NCBI RefSeq assembly: GCF_015706575.1
Contig: NW_024037056.1
Location: 17,039,405 to 17,103,404, forward strand
DNA: 64,000 bases
DNA from: Patiria miniata
Lineage: Eukaryota; Echinodermata; Asteroidea; Valvatida; Asterinidae
Direction: 5' to 3'
Made by a program: the position numbers and the translations under genes. Below, piece by piece: positions 25,351-37,079 of this stretch (positions are counted from its first letter, which is position 1; each line of letters starts with the position of its first letter). The notes below the pieces were generated by a model that worked only from the letters and a program-made list of their open reading frames with translations, had not been told where the DNA came from and ran no database searches.

Positions 25351-27964
25351 TCAATGCTTATTCTTGCAGCATAAAAACTAAAGTAATTTTCTAAGTTTTA
25401 CATATCTTTTTTTCTAAATCTTAAACACAACTTTAGAGACCATTATACCAATGGTATAAAATACATCACTGGCCGATGTGGCGAATTATAACTGTACATA
25501 AATGATTTGACGTTCATGTAGGTAAGTCAGTGCGATGTTTGGGAATTAAGAGAAAAAAATCTTCGTTTGGAAAGATTTACGTCATTTAACGATGTGTGTG
25601 CGGTCACTGCGGTGTGATAATTATAATTACTATCATGCCCTGTACACAATCTTGAGCGCAAAAATATTTTATCAGCTGTAGAAACGTCAATCGTTTTGAT
25701 AATAAAGATAGCAGGGGCGTGTTTTATGTCCGGCGATTTCGCTATGACCACACGCGCTCGAAGCTGATGGGACATTACGTGGCTAGTTCACGGCTGAAAT
25801 AACACAAGGAATGACTTCTTGGTTTTGTAATAAAATAAAGAACGAATATCCTCGGTGTAACAGAGCTTGAACAAAATTATAGAATGTTGAGATATTCCAG
25901 TTATTTTGCTTATATGGAAAGTGACGTAATAGCTGGTGGTTCTATATAGAACATCTGCTGTTTGGTATAAATTACATCATACCATTTTTAAACTTATAGG
26001 ACTAGGTTTTTGAAAATAATAGTTTGTATTCGTAAGACATTAAAAAGTTTAATAAATAAAATCCCTTCGTTGAAAAGAATAAAATGATATATGCTTTGAA
26101 GCCAGTTAATAAATAAAAGTTATACGAAGAACCTCGTAACTTCTCGCGTTCTAAAAACCTGTAACATTCTACAAATCGGTGTTTAAAACACACGCATGCC
26201 TTTGGGAACAACACTGAGGCTATACCTTTTGCACAATTTAAAAAGCGCCTGTTCTCGTTTATTGGTAAGAACACTACTGATGAACGAATGTAAAATATGT
26301 GAAGTTGTAAAACTTAAAAGCATGACTTACCCAAATGGAGTCGAAGCAATGGACGGCACTGTGTGGCAGGCGTTGTGGTGGGTTATATTCGCCTGATGGT
26401 GTCTGGCAATGGCGTACTGAATCTGCTCTGCCGCTGTTCAATTCAAGACAAAATAAGACATGTATAATAATTTTCGGCAGAAACCAAATTAACTTTTCAA
26501 GGTTTGATTTGTACATGTATTAGGCTCTTGGGCCAAATGCATAAACCTTCTTAGCGGAAAACAATGCTTTGAAATTGATGTGATTAGCACATAGGTGGGA
26601 GCCAGTCACATATACATATTAACTGCATGGCTTTTTCGTTGGTAACTATTTTTTTTTCAAACTTGTGTTTGCTACTCTTACTGTACGTATTTAGGTACAT
26701 GTATAGACGAATGTGCTCAATAATTCTACCTCCATGCGTACCCTCACGAGCCCCCTTCAAAGGAGAAACCAAACCAAAGCAACTGTCCCATGACAGATTA
26801 TCTGAACAATAGCTAGCCAGTGCTTTCGCCATTGAAGAGGGCCTTCGTGATAGAATTGATAGCGTGCCCAGATTGGTCGATAAGATTGGCACCGCCGACA
26901 GCGAAACCTAACAACGGTTGCTTCTGAGTTGTTCGACTCGGTAATATACCACAATCGTCAACAGCTACATTCTTCGTGGAAGAAAGGTTCTAATTACAAC
27001 GGCGCAGTGACTTGCTAAGGTTACTTTTTTCGTTCATGTAGAATTGAAAGGTGCCACTCAAAACCACGGTAGACATTTCTTGCATTGTCTCCATGATTCT
27101 GAGAAGGGTTTCTTTTTCAACAACATATTTATCAGTTCAATAAATCAACCTTAGTGATACTTATGTCGCATTCTTGCTTTTTTTTCAGGGGAAAGCGAAG
27201 TCATCAAACAAGGCCTTCTTGCCGTTGACAACAATCGGAAGGCATAAACAGGTGCATTGTTCAGCAATTGTAAAAGTCCCTTTGCATTAACGAACACCCG
27301 TTGAGACTTACTGGTAGCGCCACATCCATGATCCCTATAGACAAACAACACACATTCCCATATACGCTGCAGACTATGGACTTGGTTACGGTACACAAAA
27401 CGCTCCGAAAATACATTCGTCCCATAATTTCAGAGTACACAACACCCGTGTAATCTTATTTGTGGTGTCCTGTGTCTACTTAAAACCTTTTATTTACGTG
27501 TGAAAACTCGTTATTTACACGCGAAGAAAAACTGGTGTGGCATGCACGGGCGACAGCTTGGTAACAATTCCTCTTCTCTATAGCGGTGTTCGTGGTCTAT
27601 AAGCCCCGTACGTAGCCTACGGGTTTCTTCCGACCACGCAAGGCCAGCCGATCTTTATTTGCTCGATTCCCGACGGGCGTGCCCGACTGGGCTGAGTATT
27701 GAGGTGCGATCATTTGTTGGGCTTTTCTCTCCATGAAGGTATGTTTTTTTCACGGACAATTTTTGAGCAAACACGAAGAAGACTACTGCTTCGTTTCGCT
27801 TGTCGATGTGAATAAACATCACCGTTTTAATGGTGCTTCGGAAAGCGAAAGCTGAACCTTTGTGCCTGCGTTCCGCAATGGTACTTCTTTCAAATTCCTG
27901 CAGTAAAGTTGGAGGATTTCATTTTTTTTACCAGTTAGATAAGTTTGCAGATACTCTAAAACAA
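25351..27964. other. Intergenic, no gene seen
   Basis: Short frames only. 26700-26960 is GC-richer and open on both strands, without recognisable motifs. Confidence 0.45.
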
Positions 27965-28170
27965 AAGTAAATTTGCGATTGCACCATGTGACAAAAAAAA
28001 TCTCTTACGTGAGTTTGTGTGGTTCTGACAAGAATTGGGGGAACTGCATAACGAGTTCAGACACGTAAATGACACGACTGTTGGAGACTATTAAACAGCA
28101 CTGTGGTTTGAGGAACCACAGGTTTTAACTCGACGTTTCAGTCAGTGTACTCTGATCGTCATCAGAAGAA
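27965..28170 (-). mobile_element. Hairpin-bearing dispersed repeat, copy A
   Basis: It has GTGTGGTTCTGACAAGAA (about 28018-28035) and then a conserved tail (28131-28165). On the minus strand the tail reads CTGATGA, a stem CGATCAG/CTGACTG around AGTACA, then AAACGTCGAG. Three further copies are at 39731, 48959 and 59425. CTGANGA plus a stem plus GAAAC recalls hammerhead ribozymes carried by Penelope-like retroelements. No reverse transcriptase remains, and the family assignment is inference. Confidence 0.55.
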
Positions 28171-29004
28171 TATTCGTTCTATCGGCACCTCCTCGGGAAA
28201 CAATATACCCTTCAACACGCAAAGCCTAAAACCACATTCATTTTTCATGTTTCACCCTAACCTCTGACATTATCTGACGTTCAAGTTTGGCAGGACTTCA
28301 TCCGGTTTGCTTGCCTAACCCATCACCCTGTATAAACACGAATCCTTCCACCTGCGCAGGAACAGACATTTTCATATACCGACGATCTGATTGGACTTGG
28401 TCAAAACAACCTTTTCGGGTCAGTAGGGGTGTCGAAATGCAGACACTTTAAAATGGGTCAAATTTACAGTTGCTGTCCGTAAAATTCAGATGCAATGCAC
28501 GTAGCCCTTGATGATAAACGTCCTTCCAACCGAAATGTTCCTTGATCATGCTGCACATACTCCATAAAGAAACTCAATCGCCATACTCATGATCATTCGT
28601 GACATTTTGATGACGATGCTGCCGGGGCAACCTACTTTTTAAGGCCAACCATAAAATATTCGGCTACAGTTCTGTTCAGGCACAAAAGTGCCGGCATGCG
28701 CAGATCAACTTTTACATCCAAACATTATTTGATAACTCTCAGCTGTTGTCGATTTTTTCTTGCACTGGATCGTTATAATGTGATCGATATACAGCTCCAT
28801 TACCATTGGAGTATATTGCCATGTTAAGAAAGCTCATACCCAGGGCAACGACATTTTCGTGAGGCTTTTTTTCGCTCCAAACTCTTCTCTTGTTACCTTT
28901 TCCAGGGGCAGATTTTTATGAGCTCTAATTGGACAAATCACGTTATAACCTGGGGTCGACACTTCCTTGGTGCACGCGTCGTGCGCACATCAGAATGTAC
29001 CTGT

Positions 29005-29041
29005 ATTGGTCATGGCGGGAAGCTACCCACAATACTTTGCG
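29005..29041 (+). promoter_or_regulatory. CCAAT box plus ZNF143-type site
   Basis: ATTGG (29005-29009, a reversed CCAAT) is followed by TACCCACAATACTTTGCG (29024-29041). The latter matches the vertebrate Staf/ZNF143 consensus (CCCACAATGC, spacer, TGCG) with few changes. Such sites lie near start sites of housekeeping genes. It is about 320 bases upstream of the candidate first exon at 29357. Confidence 0.5.
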
Positions 29042-29356
29042 TTTCCTTTACATTATTCTGTGAAAGATCAATGTGCATGATGAATACTTAAATGAATGAC
29101 TCTCCAAGTCATGCCAGAAACTTCGTGAATGTGATAACAGTTCGGTTTTCAGCACTCAAACACTTGTTCCCTTTTCATTTTGAAACTACGAATAACATTG
29201 ACACAAAAACTTTACCTAAATAACATACCTTTTTACGCGAAGAGCTTTATCACTAACTCCCAACTTCGGAGTGTTTTTCTAGCACTCTTCCACATTAAAT
29301 AGTCAAACAAACGGACAAGAAATATCGCCGCGAAGTTCAGAGCTTCTGGAGGAAAT

Positions 29357-29416
29357 ATGGCGGCCATTACGACCGACCACGGATTTATAGCAGTTGATCG
29401 GCGAGACACAATCATG
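29357..29416 (+). CDS. Candidate first coding exon, 20 codons
   Basis: The frame begins at ATG in AAATATGGCGGCC, a YY1-like start context typical of housekeeping genes. It reads MAAITTDHGFIAVDRRDTIM and stops exactly at a strong donor, ATG followed by GTAAGC (29417). Phase 0 at the donor matches the phase-0 acceptor at 30165, so the two may be joined, giving an N-terminal extension to the DPH7-like frame. It might instead start a separate gene. I do not recognise the peptide. The ZNF143-type site upstream supports promoter activity. Confidence 0.4.
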
Positions 29417-30164
29417 GTAAGCTACATTATACATGCATTTAGTGTAAACAACCGAACGCTGTTTATTTTGTTTATTAGCATGTCGAGCGACGTGATAATA
29501 TTTCAGGGCAAAGCGGAGGGCTCGGTCGGGACTTACATATTATCTTTTTATTTCCTGCATAGCAGGTGATTTATAATAGTTGTTGAACGAGGTTGGGGTG
29601 TTACCGCATCAATTAGATATCGTCTGCCAGCGGTTTTACAGCCGAATGTTGAAACTGGTTGAATTCCTCAGGTGGCAACTACTAGACAACGGCTGTGAAT
29701 TTGTTGGAAAATGTCATAAAATTCGCCAAATATGCGCCTGACAAATGAGTTTCAGATTTTATGAAGTGCGAAATGTTTTCACGTACCTGCGAACGAGTCA
29801 AATGCTACCACCTGGTTCCCTGCTGAACTGAACTTTGCAAAACGTGCAGCTGCCGGTAACCAGCGATGTGACTAACCTCGGTTGGTTCCCGCCCTCTGTG
29901 TCGAATTGTTTAAATAGAAGTGATGATGTCTACCAGGGAAGTATTTTTAATTGGGTCACAAGCGTATACTATATCTCAACTCAGCCTTTTCAAATTAACC
30001 AAACAATATGACGCTCTTTGCATTTTCTAAGCTTACCTCGCATTGCATTATACCCTTCTAATGCGCACAGCGGCGAAGTTTTATTGACCAGACTTCGACC
30101 AAGTCGGGACTTTTCCTTTAAAAAAGAAATTTCTGGCGCGCCTGGTTGCGCATCTACCTCCCAG

Positions 30165-30304
30165 GGACTTCCAGAGGTCAAAGGTCAATCACATAATGGA
30201 GGAACGTCGGCTGCCATGGCAACGCGGCACGCCAAACTAGTAACAACTGATTCGGTTGAATGGTGCTGGGCCGCGGAGTTTCTGGGACACGACGACAATC
30301 TTAG
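30165..30304 (+). CDS. Candidate exon, N-terminus resembling DPH7 (tentative)
   Basis: It opens after a pyrimidine-containing acceptor ending CTCCCAG (30164) and stays open to CTTAG followed by GTAGGC (donor at 30305), 140 nt, ending in phase 2. An internal ATG at 30216 in an excellent context (GCCATGG) starts MATRHAKLVTTDSVEWC. DSVEWC about 11 residues in resembles diphthamide synthesis factor 7 (DPH7/WDR85), a WD40 protein. DPH7 removes the methyl ester from the intermediate on elongation factor 2. Vertebrate DPH7 has a T-A-D-S-V-E-W-C-P segment at a similar place. Here W replaces the P, and the following GTYQL segment was not found in any later exon. The hexapeptide match is short, so the gene name is left blank. 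Confidence 0.35.
30175..30187 (+). promoter_or_regulatory. Perfect DR1 element (AGGTCA-A-AGGTCA)
   Basis: AGGTCAAAGGTCA is the ideal one-spaced direct repeat for HNF4, RXR or COUP-TF type receptors. It lies 28 bases before the ATG at 30216. If the start of transcription is there rather than at 29.3 kb, it would be a proximal promoter element. If the 29357 exon is spliced to 30165, it is within coding sequence. Confidence 0.45.
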
Positions 30305-30466
30305 GTAGGCCATATTTTTTTAATCTTCCCCTGTGGCAGATTGTATGGAAACTTGCGGAAAAAATAAAGTTTGTTTTTTTTCTTCGAAAACAGGACTTGT
30401 TGAGTTGGGGCTGTCCCTCATTTCTTTAAAGCGGGAACATTTTAACCTCAAACTTCGTTTACGATT

Positions 30467-30512
30467 CAGCTTCAGATAAGGGCAAAACAGCTTCAGATAA
30501 GGGCAAAGCAGC
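30467..30512. repeat. 21-bp tandem duplication
   Basis: CAGCTTCAGATAAGGGCAAA recurs at 30467-30487 and 30488-30508 with one change, followed by CAGCT. Confidence 0.9.
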
Positions 30513-32116
30513 TCTTTTTGTGAGCAATTTTATGAGAAATAGATGCTGAGTTCAGAGTCTTTAGAAAATGCAGATACAAAAAAAGTAAAAACCACGGCTT
30601 GCTTCTTCATCAATCAATCTGTGGACATAATTAAACCATCACAATGAGCGTTGACTAAGACGAGAAATTTTCATCAAAACGAGTCCGTCTGCGTGGCAGT
30701 GCGCAAATTTGAACCACGTAAACATTTTGGAAGAGTTCCCCGTTTACATTTCCACTGATTAGACTCCAATGAGAACGATAAGATATACATGTATTCCAAA
30801 TCATAATTTTTGAAAATTGACAATTGACATACTAGGCCCTAAAATTTGAAACCAGCGTTCAAAAGGTGCCAGACTAAATGTTAAACGACGTGGGCTACGC
30901 ACTGCCTCATTTCAGACGGAATTGCCAAACGGATAATATTGTAACATAGCCCATAGTTTGTTTTTAACGGGCCGAAGACAACTATGCGTTCCGATATCAA
31001 CTACTGAAACTGTCTGGAGGATATACTCTACGAGGTTTTTGAAACCCCGGCTTCGAGCAGGCTTCGGAATAATTTCGAAATATTAAGGTCCAAACGAAAT
31101 GGAAAATACTCCAAGCTTTCGCCTCGTTTTACGGTAAATTCACGTTCCTTTGGCAGGAGACGAACCTTCTATATTTGAGCTGAAGTCTCCCAAAGTCAGG
31201 GGCCTAGCATCTCCGTAAGGCCTCAGGGCGAATGCTGAGATTAAAACGAGGTTTCGGGGATGAAAACCTAGTTTATGGAACTGTATATCCCAGACAGCAT
31301 TGAACGGTTGCCCGAACTGATTGTGTTTACGTCGCAACCAAAGGCACTATAAAGAACAAGACAGCATAATAAGCCTCTGAGCGGCCGACCCTGCGCAGCT
31401 CCAGCAACACAAAACAAGACCTTGCCAGCAACACGACACTTATACCTGCCTCTCTCAGTCTCATTACCTTACACATGTACATGGCGAATGGCAATAAGTT
31501 ACACCATCCCGAAAATATTCCGAAGGCGAGCTATTGTACGGCCGGGATCTCATGGCTACGCGTTGAAAAGGGAAAGTATTAGGGGCATAATAAGAACTCG
31601 AGCCCAAAAGCTGCCGTGAACGGTGGACAAACGGTCATAAAAGTGAGTATCAAATTAAGGATTAGCACTGAAGAGCTACTTGATGTGTTATCTGATTTGG
31701 CGAATCTAATACCCCAGAAAGTGGGAGGTTTTAGGCCGACTAATATCGTAGCTCTTGATCACCGATGAAGCGTTGGGAAAAAGGTCTTTGTAAGGTATAG
31801 AAAGCCTCAGTCCAAATCTTGGACTCTTGTTTGTGAACTGATAGGTGTTATATTTGCGGTAGCACTATGCAGATTTACATGTATCTCTTTTGTGACTTGT
31901 GTGGTACTAAGGGAAGAACCGCTTTGGTAACTTGACGTCTCGAATACGCCAGGTATGCCTTGTCTGTCTTTGAAGATGGCTAATTTCGTCTGATGATCTA
32001 GACGCCTAATTTCAGTCATCTCTCAATTTCCTTTGGGGGGGGGGGGGGATTGTGAGGCCAATTGGGAAACTTCTGTTCATCCTGTTTAGGAAAACAATCC
32101 GACTCTGCAAACGTGC
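30513..32116. other. Non-coding, no further exon found
   Basis: Searched by eye for continuing plus-strand exons of the 30.2 kb candidate and for minus-strand RBM24 exons. None was supported. The stretch near 31595-31641 ends in a donor-like GTGAGT, but its frame is only about 16 codons. Confidence 0.4.
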
Positions 32117-32269
32117 TCAAACTTCACTGAAGTCATCATGAAAGAGCTTCCACAACTTTTTCTCAGCTTGCCGGCGGTGCCACGTGCCATTTTCAGCATC
32201 GAGAAACTGTCGGTGTTTACGCGCCAAAGCTTTCGCAACCCACGTTTTTCCCTTCTTTTTTGTCCCCAT
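32117..32269 (-). CDS. Small lysine-rich ORF or first exon, unknown function
   Basis: The ATG at 32269 is in a good context (AAAATGGGG). It opens 50 codons: a basic start MGTKKKGKTW, then a helix-prone middle with KALARKHRQF, and an end HDDFSEV before TGA at 32117. Two tryptophans sit in a charged, amphipathic stretch, which is unusual for random AT-rich sequence. The frame could also leave at a weak donor, TTCA followed by GTGAAG, near the end, making it a first exon. An ETS-like core ACCGGAAAT lies about 20 bases upstream of the ATG and an NRF1-like CGCATGCGCG about 430 bases upstream (32693-32702). I do not recognise the protein. Confidence 0.35.
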   Translation of the reverse strand: MGTKKKGKTWVAKALARKHRQFLDAENGTWHRRQAEKKLWKLFHDDFSEV

Positions 32270-32286
32270 TTTGATATCAACTCAAG

Positions 32287-32702
32287 CGAAACCGGAAATC
32301 CTTGGGTGTCTGATATGTAATTGCGACCCAGAATGAGTACTCTTTCACTCCAAACCCAGACAACAATGTGCCGTGGCGGTACAAAAAACGGAAGAAAACG
32401 AGCTTCCTCGAAAAAAGGGCTTGATCACGATACCCCAATTTGTTGAATGGGCCACCGATCGCTAAACAACTTTCAAGAGTTCGCTTCGACAAAGCCTTAG
32501 ACATTTTACCCCGGAACCTTAATACGTTTTGTAAAAGGGTGCTAATTCTCCGTGTGGTGTTAGTTTAAAGAGTGAGCCTAACCATAGACTGATATTTGGA
32601 GGGGAGTCACGCACCATTTGGTGAGAAACGCAGCGCGAGTTTTCCAGCTTGTTTTCGTACTCGGCCGCGAAAAGAAGACGTGACTCCAAACACGCATGCG
32701 CG
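32287..32702 (-). promoter_or_regulatory. Candidate housekeeping-type promoter (ETS, NRF1-like)
   Basis: AACCGGAAAT (about 32288-32297, an ETS core on plus) and CGCATGCGCG (32693-32702, NRF1-like) bracket a locally CpG-containing stretch upstream of the minus-strand ORF starting at 32269. Factor motifs alone do not prove a promoter. Confidence 0.35.
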
Positions 32703-33061
32703 TCAAACAAATAATGTTTACTGACGGTGTTCATGAGTTTAGGGGTGTTTCCAAACAATGGCTTCGCGGATTCGGCTTAGGTGAATTTGGGCCTCTGTAT
32801 TGAAGGACTGCTTCTCGACATGTTCTACTTCAAGGACATCAAATCCTCTTTTACAAAATCCTCTTTAAAAGAGACCAAAAGTATATGTTTGGGAATTAAA
32901 AGATTCCAGGTGCCGAAGCCAAAACAAAGCCGATGCTTGGAGAAAACGCTCATTTCCTGTGAAGCAACGAAGTGTTTCCCGGGGAGTTTGCATAAACACG
33001 CGAACGAGCCTAAATATTTTTGAGATCCATTACTTCAGCCAATCAAAACTTGAAGACTTAC

Positions 33062-33191
33062 TGTTGTGTGTGGCGTTGTTTCTTGGCTTGGCGCCAATAA
33101 TGGCCAGATTGACGTTGGCCTTCCGCCCATCGATGATGGGGTTAGCGTCTGCGCACGCTAACCTCGCTGCATCCTTGGTTGCCATCGTTAC
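33062..33191 (-). CDS. RBM24/RBM38-like RNA-binding protein, exon 2
   Basis: The exon (130 nt, 43 codons plus 1 nt) follows an acceptor ATCTTTTCAG and ends at the strong donor ACA followed by GTAAGT. Starting at residue 56, it supplies V-T-M, completing RNP1 as KGYGFVTM across the junction. It continues with [17 protein letters not shown] and LGAKPR-like IIGAKPR, the hallmark second half of the RBM24/RBM38 RRM. Family members bind GU-rich RNA and control splicing or stability of muscle and cell-cycle transcripts. Exon 1 ends in phase 0, and this exon continues that frame. It leaves in phase 1, toward a C-terminal exon not located. Confidence 0.93.
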
Positions 33192-34790
33192 CTGAAAAGA
33201 TAATTTAAAAAAAATCCAACCAAAATTGAAATGAGGTTTCTTCTCAGGTCCTCCATCTGATAAAAACAATTATTTATTTTTAAGCCAACCGATATCAAAA
33301 GGCTCGACAAAACTCAAGTAACTTAGGCCTTATCATTTTTAACTTGCACTTATACATATTCATGAGGCTAACGAACTTCTCTCATTGGTCATCAAACTCG
33401 ACAGGAAACTAACCCGTCAGAAATACTATGCGTAATTGGCCCTTTTGGCTAGGAACCATCCTCCATCCTGCAAACTATCCTCCGATTGCTAACCATGTAA
33501 AACTTGGATTCAGCCTCAATCCTCCAAAATCCTCCGTTATTTCTTGAATTTGTTTAGTGGAGAGGTGACCATTGCATTAATCCTTCAATATCATCCAACA
33601 ATCACTGTTGATGCATGGTTGAGGCAATTATTTCGCACTACTTGCCCTCCACACGATGTTGTATCTGTTCAGCGAGTGTCATTATGAGCACAATTTCACA
33701 TCCACTGATCTTAGAACATGCACCATTGCAAGGATCTGAGTTTACTTCCAAGTTGTCGACCATTCGTCGACACTCCATGTCTGCTGCATGTTTTCAATAC
33801 CATTGGAATTTTTACGAGGTGATACCTTATACCTAGAGGCATTGCTGTGAATAATAATGTTATGACGTGTTGACCTTGTTCTGGACTTACTGTAATTGGC
33901 AAAACAAACATCTCATTTCTTGCATTCGTAGCTCTTCAACCTTTACTATACAGTACTGAAGTTTTTACGAGATACGACAACGATGTGAACGATTTTTTTT
34001 CTTCAAATGGCCTACCATAGAACGTGATAATTTGCAAGGTTTTGTACCTATAATGTACATGTACGTATACACTCCACCATATATATATACAGCAAAAGAA
34101 AATGGTGCATTTCAAACATTGGCTTAGGCAAACGGCACTTTAACGTAATAGTTGGTGTAACTTGTTGGAAAGGAGTGAAAACTGCCACCAAAGTGCAAGG
34201 ACCAGCCCAGGGCCAACCTTGCAATGTCACTCATTGCACGATGGGGGACCGGCCGCCAAAATGAAAGATAAACAAGTTGGGTGCCGTTATTGTCACCTTG
34301 CGATCCTGAATGAACATGGCGCTTCCGACCGAAAGAGTGTCCCAACACAAGCGACAATCTCGTGCGTGTCTGGGACCAAGAACCACAACCAGCTAGAAAC
34401 TGTATAGACCTATACATGTACTGCATTTCTCGTCTCTGAAACTCTGAGACCAATCCAAATTGAGTCCAACCAGTTGCTTAAGCACATAAATAGTTGCTAA
34501 GCAAAGCAAGTTTCCATTAAATACCTTCCATTTATTGTCCTGTCGCTCTTTTGACTGGTTTCTCAGCAGATTTTTGCAAAGGACATAAAAACCTAAATTG
34601 TCTGAGTCTCTGCTAACGGTTCAACGACTTGACTTGGTAGAGCATTCATACCTAACATCACTAGTTCCTGATAACACACGCCTCTTGTCATGTCTGGGTC
34701 CCTGTATCAATATTCACTCTGAAAAGAGCCTACAGAGGGACCAGACTCTTCCGAGACAAACGCTGCCCTTTGAAATCATGGCTATTTCAA

Positions 34791-34815
34791 GATATAACCA
34801 TGGAGGGATATAACC
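34791..34815. mobile_element. Micro-insertion, copy epsilon
   Basis: GATATAACC occurs at 34791-34799 and 34807-34815, separated by ATGGAGG. Together with the neighbouring C this gives the left end CATGGAGG seen in copies gamma and delta, here without its partner end. It is consistent with an excision footprint keeping one terminus. Confidence 0.55.
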
Positions 34816-37079
34816 CATCATTCAAATGCTCCGTACATCCCTTTCACTTCAGTGGAAGGATTTTCAGTAGCAGGCAGGGTACAGATACCATCCTAATTCT
34901 GATATTTAAGGGACCTACAACATTGTTCTGGCTGTGAGATTCTTGAACCAAATTCTAAATCATTTGACTATACTGGTTAAGCTTCATCTATATGTACAAT
35001 GGACACAGTCAGCTAGTGACGTCAATTGGGCCATGGATTAGATTCATTCTCACGCTGTGCCTTCCTTAGTCTTGAGTTTTTTCTGTTCAGAGATTCCAAT
35101 GTGCCGTACTCAGTCTACCATGCATCATAATTTCCCCCTTACGTCACCGAGGCTTGCATTAAAAAAATTCCTTCAGTTTGATGGTCGTGTGTTAACTTGC
35201 ATTCTTATAAAGTTGCCTTAACGAGTACAAACAGGGCGATAAAGTTACACCATTGTTAGGACCAAGCGAGCTGATACATCGGTGGACACTTCACAATGCG
35301 ATATCCTCTTATTACGGAGCTCAATATGCTCTTTCTTTCCACAGACCTTGGGTTTTAGCAGGAAAGAGCAATTCAATTCGAGTAATGGTTTTTCTACGAT
35401 CTGTGCACGTGCACTTATCAGTGCAATTATGGGTACATCTTTTCAATCAAGATCCGTGTACGGCAAAAAAGAAGTGTTAGCCAAAATTCTTTTGATTTCA
35501 TTCAGTGCCTCCCAACAAGATGATTTCGGAAGCACCCTAAGAGAAGCTTTCGATTACGCTTGACATACCTCATGCGTAAGGTCACACGTTAGGATAACTC
35601 CTTATCCGCTTAACTTTAATTTGACTGCACAAAATACTTTCGATTTTTAGAACCACCATCAGCATTATAGCACATTTAAATCCTGATGTGTGGGATTCAG
35701 GGGCAGTTGATCATCTCCGAAGACTTGCGTTTTCTACAACTTTATTGTGACTAGCTTACCAAACTCTGATAAATTGTTTGCGGATGCATTCGTTTTTGTT
35801 TTTTGAAAACATACTCCAGTGCCTTGCTGTGACTTCACAGGTGCCTTTAACCCCAACCTCACCTAAAGCAAAATACTTCTGAGTAGTAACCAAAGAGCCC
35901 TTACGTTAGGGTTAACATCCCATCTGCAAACCCCTTGGTTAATGTTGGGCATAAACCTTCACTGCATTTTAAGCGCAGGGCCTACACAAACAGCGAGATT
36001 GAGTTCTGCCAAGGGATGGATAAAAATGGCCGACAAAATTACTTTAGGTTACCTAGTTTTGCAAATAAACTATACCAACTTCTAGCATGTTCGTAAAGCT
36101 AGTCAGGACTTGGGGAAACACCACACGTGGCGTACCTCGGCACAACAATGTCCGGCTGCCCCCCTAATTCCTCTTTTATGTTTTACTTTAATAGCTAAAT
36201 CGAGGCCAAAACCTGTGTTACAATGACATACAAAATTATACGGACGTGTCCCCTCTCCCAGTATAATACAAACACAGCGGTCTAGCTGTACGTCACCAGC
36301 CTATAAATTCACAGCCAGGTGAGCCCTAATCATCATAAATCCCTCTAGAAGGCGATTAGTGCTTAGCCCTGCTTAATCTCCCACCGATCCTCTTATGGTT
36401 TACGTCTTCGAGGTTGTGTACAGTGGATGCTATAATCTCTAAACTGATCAGCCCTCTTCCACCCAAAGAAAGCTCGACATGCTACATTGTTGGAGGCAAG
36501 CCACGGACAAGACAGTGCGTACAAGCCCGTACAAGTCCACCCAAGATGTCAACATAACGACGGTCAAAAAATTTCAGTAACGACCAATTTTTAACCTATT
36601 GTCAGAGTTGTCACCAAAAGACTTGTAGACCAAATAACATGCATTACTCTCTACTTCGAAAACAAATCATGACAGGCAACTTTTAACAACACGTTCCCCG
36701 CGGTTTACATTCGACATGAATGTGTGTATATTCCGGATGCTCCATCACTGTCAAGCGTTTCAATTTGTCACCTCCCTTCTCTTAAATTTTCCAACGTCTA
36801 ACCACGGTCCAAAAAACACAAGTGGATCTAAAGAAAACTGCACTGTCTTGGCGCTGAAATACGAACCGTTACTGCTCCAAAAACACCCCGTGTGGTACGG
36901 ACCTACCAAACCTTTTTAACCTTCCGCGAAAAGAACAATTACACCTTTGCCATTTTGTTGGGCGTCGAAGATGATTGATAATTTCCAGCATGAAAACACT
37001 TCTATACAAACTTCAAGCGACGCCTCTGCATTTCGTCGTACGTATTTGAGCAATGTGTATAGGATTTTCCCTCTGTTTT

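Noticed and set aside
31595..31641. Short frame reading PKSCRERW, like a Myb repeat, before GTGAGT
   Set aside because: Only about 16 codons between stop and donor, with no acceptor at its start.
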